64,000 bases of DNA from CALDSL01 sp039810245 (GTDB lineage Bacteria; Chloroflexota; Anaerolineae; Anaerolineales; Anaerolineaceae): the NCBI GenBank assembly GCA_039810245.1, contig JBDHWQ010000001.1, forward strand, positions 310,001 through 374,000, in the 5' to 3' direction. Below the pieces are notes generated by a model. The model was not told the DNA's origin, did not search any database, and saw only the letters and a program-made list of their open reading frames with translations. Positions 39,674-46,927 of the stretch are shown one piece after another. Each line of letters begins with the position of its first letter. The first letter of the stretch is position 1. Made by a program: the position numbers and the translations under genes.

Positions 39674-40765
39674 CTACAAATACTCGCCCCGGCCGCCGGC
39701 TTTGAGGGTATTCACCACTTCGCGCACGCGCTGCGCCTGGCTGCGCGGGCAAATCAGGATGGCGTCGCCGGTGTCCACGATTACCAGGTCGCTGGCCCCA
39801 ATGGTGACGATCAGCCGGCCCGGGTTCTCGGTGCAAATCAGTGAATTGGATGTATCAAGTCCAATATGTTGAGCCCCCAGGATGATATTACCATTTGCGT
39901 CGCTTGGCAAGACTTCAAATAATTGATCCCAACTGCCCACATCGTTCCAGCCCAGGCCGCGCGCTGGCAGTGTGGCCACATCCTGCGCATTTTCCATGAT
40001 GCCATAATCAATCGTCTGGGCTTTGATGCCCTGCCATAAAGCCGCGATCACGCTCTCGCGCTGCGGGGTGTCCCACGCCGCGCCAATTTCCATCAGCGTG
40101 CGGTTCAAATCGGGCATCTGGCGCGCAAACTCGGCCAGAATGCGTTCTACGCGCCAGATGAACATGCCCGAATTCCAGGCATGGTCACCGGCGGCCAGGA
40201 AGCCGCGCGCAGTTTCTTCGTTGGGCTTCTCTTTGAAGGACAGTACCCGATAGGCTTCGTGCCCGCCAAACTGACCCAGGAATTCGCCGCGCTGGATGTA
40301 ACCGTAGCCGGTAGCGGCGAAGGTCGGCTCAATGCCCAGCGTCACCAGGTAGTCATGTTGGGCTACCTCGTACGCCGCGGCCAGCAGCGCGCGGAACTGG
40401 TCTTCGTTTTGGATAAAATGGTCCGCTGTGAGGATGGCCATCACCCCCTGCGGATCGCGCCGGCGGATAGCCACTGCCGCGAAGCCCACCACCGAGGCGG
40501 TCCCACGCGGCATGGGCTCGAGCAGATAATTCTCCATCGGGATATGCGGCGCCTGCGCCTGCAAATATAGCGCCTGCTCCGCCACGGTCACCACATAAAT
40601 ATTCTCGGGTGGAAATAATCCACGCAGGCGATTGACGGCCATCTGGAACAGGCTTTCTTCGCCGTTGAACTGCAAGAGCTGCTTGGGCCGGTTCTGCCGC
40701 GAAAGCGGCCACAGGCGCGTGCCGCCACCCCCCGCCATAATGACAGCGTAAAAATGATCTTTCAT
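39674..40765 (-). CDS. manC: Mannose-1-phosphate guanylyltransferase
   Basis: 363 residues from the ATG at 40765, behind a GGAGGGAAGGA ribosome site; the longer frame overlaps the region after dprA without family similarity. Makes GDP-mannose from GTP and mannose-1-phosphate. The nucleotide-binding MAGGGGTRLWPLSRQNRPKQ, the ILTADHFIQ metal segment and FKEKPNEETARGFLAAG are intact. It lacks the C-terminal isomerase half of bifunctional enzymes. GDP-mannose is a donor for mannosylated glycans and polyprenyl-phosphate mannose, so it may feed the GT cluster at 12-28 kb. Confidence 0.93.
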   Translation of the reverse strand: MKDHFYAVIMAGGGGTRLWPLSRQNRPKQLLQFNGEESLFQMAVNRLRGLFPPENIYVVTVAEQALYLQAQAPHIPMENYLLEPMPRGTASVVGFAAVAIRRRDPQGVMAILTADHFIQNEDQFRALLAAAYEVAQHDYLVTLGIEPTFAATGYGYIQRGEFLGQFGGHEAYRVLSFKEKPNEETARGFLAAGDHAWNSGMFIWRVERILAEFARQMPDLNRTLMEIGAAWDTPQRESVIAALWQGIKAQTIDYGIMENAQDVATLPARGLGWNDVGSWDQLFEVLPSDANGNIILGAQHIGLDTSNSLICTENPGRLIVTIGASDLVIVDTGDAILICPRSQAQRVREVVNTLKAGGRGEYL

Positions 40766-40828
40766 ATCCTTCCCTCCCGGTGACTTTCCCGCGCCGGCGT
40801 GTTCCCCCATGCCGGCCAGGATCATGCT

Positions 40829-41932
40829 TTATTCATACGCCGCGGGTGTTTCGCGGATACCTACGTAGTTCATGCCGCCCACCTGGCGCACCATGCCCTT
40901 GAGCTCCATCAGCGCGAGTGTAGCCGATACCTTATCGATGGTCAAGCCGGTGCGCGCCGTGAGCTCATCGATGTGCAGTGGCTCGCTGCCCAGCGCGTCC
41001 AGCAGGCGGCGCTCGTCTTCATCACAAGGCAGCGCGCGCCGCGCGCCCACCTGCTCGGCGGCGTACTGCATCCCCAACACCTGGAGTACATCTTCCATTT
41101 TTAATAGCGGCGTAGCGCCTTGTTGGATGAGCCGGTTAGTACCCTTGCAAAGCGGTGCATAAATATTTCCTGGCAGGGCGAACACCTCGCGGCCCTGGTT
41201 GGCCGCAAAGCTGGCGGTGATGAGCGCGCCGCTGGTTTCCCCGGCCTCAACGATCACACTGGCGCGCGTCAGCCCGGAGATAATGCGGTTGCGCGGCGGG
41301 AAGTTGGATGCCTCGGGCTGCGTGCCGGGGGCATAGTCGCTGATCAGCGCGCCGTGCGCGATCACTTCTTCGCTCAGCCGCTGGTTTTCAGGCGGGTAAA
41401 TAATATCTACCCCGCAGCCCAGCACCGCCAGGGTTCGCCCGCCGTTTTTGATGGCCGCCTGGTGCGCGTATGTGTCCACCCCGCGCGCCAGCCCGCTGAC
41501 CACGGTGACGCCGTTGCGCGCCAGGTAGGCAGCCAGCTCTTCGGCCACCTGCCGCCCGTAGGGTGAGGCGCGCCGCGTGCCGACGATAGCTACAGACATC
41601 GAATCATCTTCGCTCAACGTGCCGCGCACGTACAACACCGGCGGCGGCTGGTCGATTTCCTTCAGCCGGCGCGGGTACGCGTCGTGCTCCCAGGTGAGCA
41701 CCTGAATACCCTGTTTCTGGATCTGCTCCAGGTAACGGGGCAGATCGGTGGTATGTCGCACCTGCGTCATGGCTTCGACGATCTTCTGGCTCAACCCGGC
41801 GGCGCGCAGTGCGTCGGCCGGGGCGTGCCAGGCGGCGTCCAGGCTGCCGAAATAATCCAGTAGTGCCTGCAGCCGTACCGCTCCAATGCCTTTTACCAGC
41901 GAGAATCCGATCCAGTAGATGAGTGCATCCAT
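40829..41932 (-). CDS. dprA: DNA-processing protein DprA
   Basis: 367 residues. Loads RecA on incoming single-stranded DNA in natural transformation. An N-terminal helix-hairpin-helix/SAM-like part (IGFSLVKGIGAVRLQALLDYF) is followed by the Rossmann-like core (VAIVGTRRASPYGRQVAEEL, VSGLARGVDTYAHQAA, FPPRNRIISGLTRASVIVEA) and a C-terminal winged helix (HIDELTARTGLTIDKV). It starts 16 bp after rimM and belongs to the same minus-strand block as ffh-rpsP-khpA-rimM. Presence suggests competence, but no other com genes are in view. Confidence 0.95.
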   Translation of the reverse strand: MDALIYWIGFSLVKGIGAVRLQALLDYFGSLDAAWHAPADALRAAGLSQKIVEAMTQVRHTTDLPRYLEQIQKQGIQVLTWEHDAYPRRLKEIDQPPPVLYVRGTLSEDDSMSVAIVGTRRASPYGRQVAEELAAYLARNGVTVVSGLARGVDTYAHQAAIKNGGRTLAVLGCGVDIIYPPENQRLSEEVIAHGALISDYAPGTQPEASNFPPRNRIISGLTRASVIVEAGETSGALITASFAANQGREVFALPGNIYAPLCKGTNRLIQQGATPLLKMEDVLQVLGMQYAAEQVGARRALPCDEDERRLLDALGSEPLHIDELTARTGLTIDKVSATLALMELKGMVRQVGGMNYVGIRETPAAYE

Positions 41933-41948
41933 GAGCGCAGGACCTCGT

Positions 41949-42518
41949 TCAGTTCCATTCGGGAAGGCGCACGCGCATTTCGCGCCGTTCCAGGTTGACC
42001 TCCAAAATCACGTCTTCGATCGCGGGCAGCAGGGTCTCTTTACCGTCCGGCGATACCACCATATAGACGTCATTGGCGCCGGTTTCCATGATCTCGGTCA
42101 GAAAGCCCACCGGCTGGCCGGCCTCGTCCACTACGCTGATGCCCAAGAGCTGGTGGTGGTAATACTCGCCTTCCGGCAGCGCGGGCAGGTTCTCGGCGCG
42201 CACGTAGACGATCAGGTTGCGAAACGGCGCGGTGGCGTCGCCATCTTCTACGCCTTCCAGCCGCACCAGCAAGGCCACGTGCTGGCGGCGCACGCCGGTC
42301 AGCTTAATCGGGCGGTGCTCATCACCCAGGTAGATGGTCTTTCCCGCGTGCAGGCGCTCGGGAAAGTCGGTGAGCACGTCCATAAGAATTTCGCCATGAA
42401 TGCCGTGTGCGCGGCGCAGACGGCCAACCGCAAGAAACACAGGCTCGCCGGGTTGGGGCGAGCCTGTCTCACGATGATCGTCTGATTGGTTTGAGGAAAC
42501 GGGTTGGTCCTGTTTCAT
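41949..42518 (-). CDS. rimM: Ribosome maturation factor RimM
   Basis: 189 residues. Assists 30S head assembly, binding S19. The N-terminal FLAVGRLRRAHGIHGEILMD and C-terminal PRC-barrel (HHQLLGISVVDEAGQPVGFL ... LLPAIEDVILEVNLERREM) are typical. The first about 25 residues are polar and poorly conserved. The ATG overlaps the khpA stop by 4 bp. The usual next gene, trmD, is absent: dprA follows instead. Confidence 0.95.
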   Translation of the reverse strand: MKQDQPVSSNQSDDHRETGSPQPGEPVFLAVGRLRRAHGIHGEILMDVLTDFPERLHAGKTIYLGDEHRPIKLTGVRRQHVALLVRLEGVEDGDATAPFRNLIVYVRAENLPALPEGEYYHHQLLGISVVDEAGQPVGFLTEIMETGANDVYMVVSPDGKETLLPAIEDVILEVNLERREMRVRLPEWN

Positions 42519-42751
42519 CGCGGCTCTATGACATCCAGAGAAGCCTGCTTGCCTTCACGCGCGGCGGCTACACGCAGCAGCACACGCATGGCATTGGCAA
42601 CCCGGCCACTCTTGCCAATCACTCGACCCATGTCTTCTTTCGCCACCCACAGCTCCAGTCGGACTTTGCTTCCGCTGCGGTCCTGTTTCACCTGCACCTG
42701 GGTTGGGTCTTCGACAAGGGAACGAGCGATGTAATCGATTAAATCTTTCAC
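42515..42751 (-). CDS. khpA: KH-domain RNA-binding protein KhpA
   Basis: 78 residues from a GTG at 42751, with AAGGAG 6 nt upstream; a longer frame to 42811 adds non-conserved sequence that runs up against rpsP. A single KH domain with the GKSG loop (MGRVIGKSGRVANAMRVLL). Relatives pair with KhpB/Jag and bind many RNAs, influencing cell wall growth in Gram-positives. It sits between rpsP and rimM, as in many bacteria. Confidence 0.93.
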   Translation of the reverse strand: MKDLIDYIARSLVEDPTQVQVKQDRSGSKVRLELWVAKEDMGRVIGKSGRVANAMRVLLRVAAAREGKQASLDVIEPR

Positions 42752-42816
42752 CGCTGCTCCTTCTTCCTTCCGATTGCCTGTAGCCGCCGGCGCGTACGCA
42801 CGGCCGCTCAACCGGC

Positions 42817-43158
42817 TTAGCTGTTTGTCTTGGGGCTGACCACGCGGGCAGCGTATGCCGCCTGGGCTTCAGCCAGCAGGGTCTCAACAGCCTCGCCCTT
42901 CTTGAGGCGGCTGTAGCGATCCATCAGACCTACGCTGGTGAACAGCTGCATCACCGACTCGCTCGGCTGGGCGCCGTTCTTCAGCCACTCATACACGCGC
43001 TCTTCCTTCACTTCGAAGGTGAATGGATTGGTGCGAGCATTGTAGTAGCCCAGGATCTCGATAAAGCGACCGTCACGAGGGGCTTCCTTCTCGGCGGCAA
43101 TGATGCGATAGCTGGGTTGGCCCTTCAGGCCAGTGCGGCGCAAACGAATACGAACCAT
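42817..43158 (-). CDS. rpsP: 30S ribosomal protein S16
   Basis: 113 residues, structural component of the small subunit. MVRIRLRRTGLKGQPSYRI and GRFIEILGYYNARTNP are canonical; the C-terminal tail (from about 85) is longer than in E. coli. AGGAGAT lies 8-9 nt before the ATG. It follows ffh after 114 bp, a gap in which I see nothing besides this ribosome site. Confidence 0.97.
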   Translation of the reverse strand: MVRIRLRRTGLKGQPSYRIIAAEKEAPRDGRFIEILGYYNARTNPFTFEVKEERVYEWLKNGAQPSESVMQLFTSVGLMDRYSRLKKGEAVETLLAEAQAAYAARVVSPKTNS

Positions 43159-43272
43159 CGAATGTATCTCCTGTTATGAAACAAAAAACTTGTTTTACCA
43201 GCCTGACCCTGGCTGCATGGCTTGAGGGGGGTGCGCTGAAGGGAGCGCGCAAGCCAGGCCGCCTCGGCCAGG

Positions 43273-44598
43273 TTATCCAAATAAACCGGGCAGGCCTCTC
43301 TTCCCACCGGTTTTTTGTATCGTTTTCATCATGCGCTGCGCTTCGCGGAACTGTTTGAGGATGCGGTTGACATCCTGCACATCGGTCCCGGAACCACGCG
43401 CAATCCTGCGGCGGCGGCTGGCGTTGAGCACATCGGGACGCCGCCGTTCCTGCGCGGTCATCGAGCTGATGATCGCTTCGGTCATTTTCAACTGGCGCTC
43501 GGCATCTTTCGGGTCGATGCCGCGCGCGGCCTGCCCCAGGTTGCCGGGCAGCATTTCCAGAATTTGCTGCAGCGGGCCCAGCTTGCGCATCTGGCGCAGC
43601 TGGCTGGCGAAGTCGTCGAGGGTGAAATCACCCTTCATCATCTTTTCCGCCTGCTGGCGGGCAGTTTTCTCGTCAAAGGCGGCTTCGGCGCGCTCGATCA
43701 GGCCGATCATATCGCCCATCCCGAGGATGCGTGAAGACAGCCGCCCGGGATCGTACACTTCCAGCGCTTCGATACCCTCGCCGGTTCCCAGGAATTTGAT
43801 CGGCACGCCGGTGACGCTGCGGATGGAAATTGCTGCGCCGCCGCGTGAGTCGCCGTCCATTTTGGTCAGCACCAGGCCGGTGAGCGAAACGGTGTCGCGA
43901 AAGCCTTCGGCAATGTGCAGGGCTTCCTGGCCCACCATCGAGTCGACCACCAGCAGGATCTCATGGGCGGTGACGCGTTTCTGGATGGCGCGCAGCTCAT
44001 CCATCAGGTTCTGATCGAGCTGGGAGCGGCCGGCGGTGTCGATGATCATCACCGTGTAACCGCCTTTTTGCGCCGTATCAAAGGCGCGCGCCGAGAGTTC
44101 GGGCGGCATCACCTTGTCTTGCGTAAAGACGGTCACGCCCACGCGCTCGCCCAATGTCTGCAACTGCTTGATAGCTGCCGGACGGTAGGGGTCGGCGGCC
44201 ACCAGAAGCACGCGCTCGCCCTGCGAGCGCAGGAGGCGGGCGATTTTGGCAGCCGCAGTAGTCTTGCCCGAGCCTTGCAGGCCGACCATCATCAGGACGT
44301 GCGGGCGCGCACCCGCAAGGTTGAGCCGTGCCGGCTCGCCCAGGGTGGCGATCAATTCTTCATTGACAATCTTGATCACCTGCTGGGCGGGGTTCAACGC
44401 CTTGGATACTTCGGCGCCAATGGCGCGCTCGCGCACGCGGGCCACGAAGCTCTTGACCACGCTGTAATGCACGTCGGCCTCAAGCAGCGCCATGCGCACT
44501 TCGCGCATGGCAACGTCAACATCTTCCTCAGAGAGTTTCCCTCTCTTGCGAAGCTGGGTAAAGACGTTATTCAGGCGTTCGGTCAGATTTTCAAACAA
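43273..44598 (-). CDS. ffh: Signal recognition particle protein Ffh
   Basis: 441 residues. GTPase that with SRP RNA delivers nascent membrane proteins to FtsY. The N-terminal helical bundle begins MFENLTERLNNVFTQLRKRG; the G motifs GLQGSGKTTAAAK, DTAGRSQLD and TKMDGDSRGG are intact, and the Met-rich M domain ends in a short basic tail. The start is TTG (44598) without a Shine-Dalgarno, chosen because it gives the exact family N-terminus. A good promoter lies about 60 bp upstream. No SRP RNA gene was recognised nearby. Confidence 0.96.
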   Translation of the reverse strand: MFENLTERLNNVFTQLRKRGKLSEEDVDVAMREVRMALLEADVHYSVVKSFVARVRERAIGAEVSKALNPAQQVIKIVNEELIATLGEPARLNLAGARPHVLMMVGLQGSGKTTAAAKIARLLRSQGERVLLVAADPYRPAAIKQLQTLGERVGVTVFTQDKVMPPELSARAFDTAQKGGYTVMIIDTAGRSQLDQNLMDELRAIQKRVTAHEILLVVDSMVGQEALHIAEGFRDTVSLTGLVLTKMDGDSRGGAAISIRSVTGVPIKFLGTGEGIEALEVYDPGRLSSRILGMGDMIGLIERAEAAFDEKTARQQAEKMMKGDFTLDDFASQLRQMRKLGPLQQILEMLPGNLGQAARGIDPKDAERQLKMTEAIISSMTAQERRRPDVLNASRRRRIARGSGTDVQDVNRILKQFREAQRMMKTIQKTGGKRGLPGLFG

Positions 44599-44655
44599 AG
44601 GCGTTTCACAGTCTTAAAAGATTGGGTCACCCGCTCCGGGGCAGGACACCGTTGG

Positions 44656-44684
44656 ATTTTAGCCTGTATGCCACGAAAGGTCAA
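44656..44684 (-). promoter_or_regulatory. Promoter for the ffh operon
   Basis: Minus strand TTGACC (44679-44684), 17-bp spacer, TAAAAT (44656-44661). Predicted leader of about 50 nt before the TTG start of ffh. Confidence 0.78.
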
Positions 44685-44724
44685 GGGATGGATTGTTCCC
44701 GCCATCTCTCTCTTATTTGATAGT

Positions 44725-44833
44725 CATGTCATTGCGAGGAGCGCAGCGACGAAGCAATCTCCACGGAAATCCTAGAGAGGGAGATTGCTTCGCTACGCTC
44801 GCACAATGTCCCCGCTTTTTGGGGAATGACATG
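44725..44833. repeat. 109-bp palindromic intergenic element (CATTGCGAGGAGC type)
   Basis: The outer arms CATGTCATT (44725-44733) and AATGACATG (44825-44833) are perfect inverted repeats. Inside, ATTGCGAGGAGCGCAGCG...GAAGCAATCTC is mirrored by GAGATTGCTTCGCTACGCTCG...AAT with small mismatches. A nested CCCCGCTTTTTGGGG hairpin lies near the right end. This type of sequence recurs in intergenic regions of many unrelated bacteria and behaves like a small palindromic or MITE-like repeat. It lies between ffh and the DUF4397 gene. Open frames across it (LRGAQRRSNL-type peptides) are artefacts of the repeat. Confidence 0.82.
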
Positions 44834-45089
44834 TTTATCATTTTGCTTGGCCCACAAAGCGCGACCGGCTTATCATAAGTGTATTTAACTTTAGACAATT
44901 CATGGACAAGATGCTACAAAACATTATACATATACTTCCTTTGCATAATGTGAAACCCTATAATCCCGTATAGAAATGCAATATAGCCCACACCACTGAG
45001 GAGCTGCACAAAGCGCAAGACCCATCCATGCTCCTACTGTAATCCAACACAATCTACCCGGTTCCACCCTTATCCATTGGAGGCTCACG
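44834..45089. other. AT-richer leader region before the DUF4397 gene
   Basis: No gene seen. A TATAAT at 44959-44964 could be a -10 for the DUF4397 gene (leader about 120 nt), with only a poor -35 (TTCCTT, 17 bp). TGGAGG 6 nt before the ATG at 45090 is the ribosome site. I see no SRP RNA or riboswitch pattern. Confidence 0.4.
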
Positions 45090-45800
45090 ATGTTTCGCAA
45101 GGTTGTCCTGTTCGCGGTAATGATCACGGTTTTGATGGCTGCCACGTTCAGCCCGGTCTCGGCCAAATCGAAGGACGCCACGGTCTACGTGGTACACGGC
45201 ATCCCGGGCATTGACCTGGGCGCCGACCCGGCGCTGCCGGTGGATATTTCGGTCAATGGCGCGTGCGCGCTGCAAGGTTTCAAGTTCGGTGAGATTGCCG
45301 GCCCGCTCTCGCTGGCTGCTGGAACGTACGCTATTCAAATCAGCCTGGCCAATAAAGAATTGCCCTGCTCCAACGCTGCCGTAATCGCTGCGGATGTGCC
45401 CTTCGCCGCGGGCGAGAATGCCTCGGTGGTGGCCTACCTGACCCCCGAGCTGACCCCGACCGCCGGCAAGTTCGTCAATGAGCTCAAGGCCTCACGCTTT
45501 GGCTTCACCCGCGTGATCGCCCACCACACCGCCGCCGCCCCCGAAGTGGATATCAAGATCTACCGCGGCAGCAATTCCAAGATGCTGAGCAGCGTCGCCA
45601 ACGGCATGCAGGGCGCGGTTGATCTGAAGCCCGGCCGCTGGTCTGGCACCATTGCCCCAGCCGGCAGCCCCGACCCGGTCTACGGCCCGGTGTCAATGAA
45701 CCTCAAGCCCTTCACCGCCTACCTGGTGTACGCTGTCGGCTCATTGCAGAACGGAACCTTCACTTTGCTGACCAAAGAAATCAAGGTGCGCGGCAAGTAA
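45090..45800 (+). CDS. Secreted DUF4397 protein
   Basis: 236 residues with a signal peptide (about 1-25, cleavage near VSA-KS). The mature part is a beta-rich DUF4397 domain (TVYVVHGIPGIDLG ... PVDISVNGACALQGFKFGEI ... GTYAIQISLANKE), followed by a shorter related half (FTRVIAHHTAAAPEVDIKIYRG). Such proteins are found on bacterial surfaces and are thought to be structural or binding modules; no activity is known. It is monocistronic by spacing. Confidence 0.88.
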   Translation: MFRKVVLFAVMITVLMAATFSPVSAKSKDATVYVVHGIPGIDLGADPALPVDISVNGACALQGFKFGEIAGPLSLAAGTYAIQISLANKELPCSNAAVIAADVPFAAGENASVVAYLTPELTPTAGKFVNELKASRFGFTRVIAHHTAAAPEVDIKIYRGSNSKMLSSVANGMQGAVDLKPGRWSGTIAPAGSPDPVYGPVSMNLKPFTAYLVYAVGSLQNGTFTLLTKEIKVRGK

Positions 45801-45976
45801 ACAATCGCACCGGTAAAATACCCGGTCTCCTCTTCCCCACTGACCCCTGCCCCGGCCCCCACAGGCCGGGGCAAACCTTATATATCCACCAAATCTGGCG
45901 CGTAAACAGCACCCTTTATGCCCGTTTTGGGTTATAACACTGGAAAGTTATCACCCAAATCCCACCCGGAGGATCC

Positions 45977-46831
45977 ATGTCTCGAATCGCGATCGTGCTC
46001 GATAGTTCCGCCAATATCCCGCAGGAATGGATGCAGCCATACCCCATGCGCGTGGTGCCCCTGCAGGTAATTTGGGGCGGAGAAAGCCTGCGCGACGGTA
46101 TCGACATCAGCCCGCAGGAGTTTTACCAGCGGCTGAAAAATGCAAAAGTGATGCCCACCACCTCGCAGCCCAGCCCGGCAGATTTTGCCAGGGTATACCA
46201 GGAACTGCTCGATCAGGAGTACGAAGTCCTCAGCCTGCACATCAGCGGCAAGCTCTCTGGCACCATGGCATCCGCGATCCAGGCACGCGAAATGTTCCCC
46301 GGCAAACCGATCGAGGTGGTAGACACGCTCTCGGCCGCCATGGGGTTAGGGTACCTGGCGCTGCAGTGCGCCCGCGCCGCCGAAATGGGCGCCGGGCTGC
46401 GCGAGTGCAAAGCGCTGGCGGTGCAGGCCATCCCACAGGTGGGGGCGCTGTTCGCCGTGAGCACGCTGGAATTCTTACACCGCGGCGGTCGCATTGGCGG
46501 CGCGGCGGCCTTCCTGGGTACCACGCTCAACCTCAAGCCGCTGCTCAAGCTCAATGATGGCAAAGTGGAAGCTATCGAGCGCGTGCGCAGCATGAACAAA
46601 GCCGTCGACCGCCTGCTGGACCACCTGGCGGAGATCGTCGGCAACCAGCCGGTGCGGCTCGCCGGCCTGCACGCCGACGCCCCATCCGAGGCGCAGCAGA
46701 TCATCGAAAAGGCGCAGCAGCGCTTCCAGCCCGGCCAGGTGAAGGAAATCCTTCTTTCTGAAGTCAGCCCGGCCATCGGCACGCACACCGGCCCCGGCAC
46801 CGTCGGCATGGCCTACATGGTGGGAATGTAA
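45977..46831 (+). CDS. DegV family protein (fatty-acid binding)
   Basis: 284 residues. The family binds fatty acids, often as the FakB subunit presenting them to the FakA kinase. Conserved segments are VLDSSANIP, PTTSQPSPADF (the loop after the first domain), HISGKLSGTMASA, GRIGGAAAFLG and the C-terminal GTHTGPGTVGMAY. GGAGG lies just before the ATG at 45977. No fakA-like gene is adjacent. A GC hairpin at 45849-45872 upstream lacks a T tract. Confidence 0.94.
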   Translation: MSRIAIVLDSSANIPQEWMQPYPMRVVPLQVIWGGESLRDGIDISPQEFYQRLKNAKVMPTTSQPSPADFARVYQELLDQEYEVLSLHISGKLSGTMASAIQAREMFPGKPIEVVDTLSAAMGLGYLALQCARAAEMGAGLRECKALAVQAIPQVGALFAVSTLEFLHRGGRIGGAAAFLGTTLNLKPLLKLNDGKVEAIERVRSMNKAVDRLLDHLAEIVGNQPVRLAGLHADAPSEAQQIIEKAQQRFQPGQVKEILLSEVSPAIGTHTGPGTVGMAYMVGM

Positions 46832-46852
46832 AATCCTGATATTGCCCGATAG

Positions 46853-46901
46853 ATCAACACCATCTACCTGGTGTAGTAGCTTCCAGGTAGATGGTGTTGA
46901 T
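46853..46901. terminator. Bidirectional hairpin between degV and the PKD protein
   Basis: A perfect 19-bp inverted repeat (46853-46871 and 46883-46901; ATCAACACCATCTACCTGG on the left) with an 11-nt loop lies between two convergent genes. The T run beyond it is short (TTTCT), but the position and stem favour a terminator. Confidence 0.8.
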
Positions 46902-46927
46902 TTCTGATGTCAATCGCGAAGTAGAAC

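Noticed and set aside
44693..44898. Two small open frames across the palindromic repeat
   Set aside because: They read the repeat itself (LRGAQRRSNL-type peptides), a recurrent annotation artefact.
44599..45089. Search for an SRP RNA or tRNA near ffh
   Set aside because: No conserved SRP Alu/S-domain motif or cloverleaf could be made out in the gap.
45849..45872. GCCCCGGC/GCCGGGGC hairpin after the DUF4397 gene
   Set aside because: No T run follows and the stem is only 8 bp, so a terminator call is not supported.
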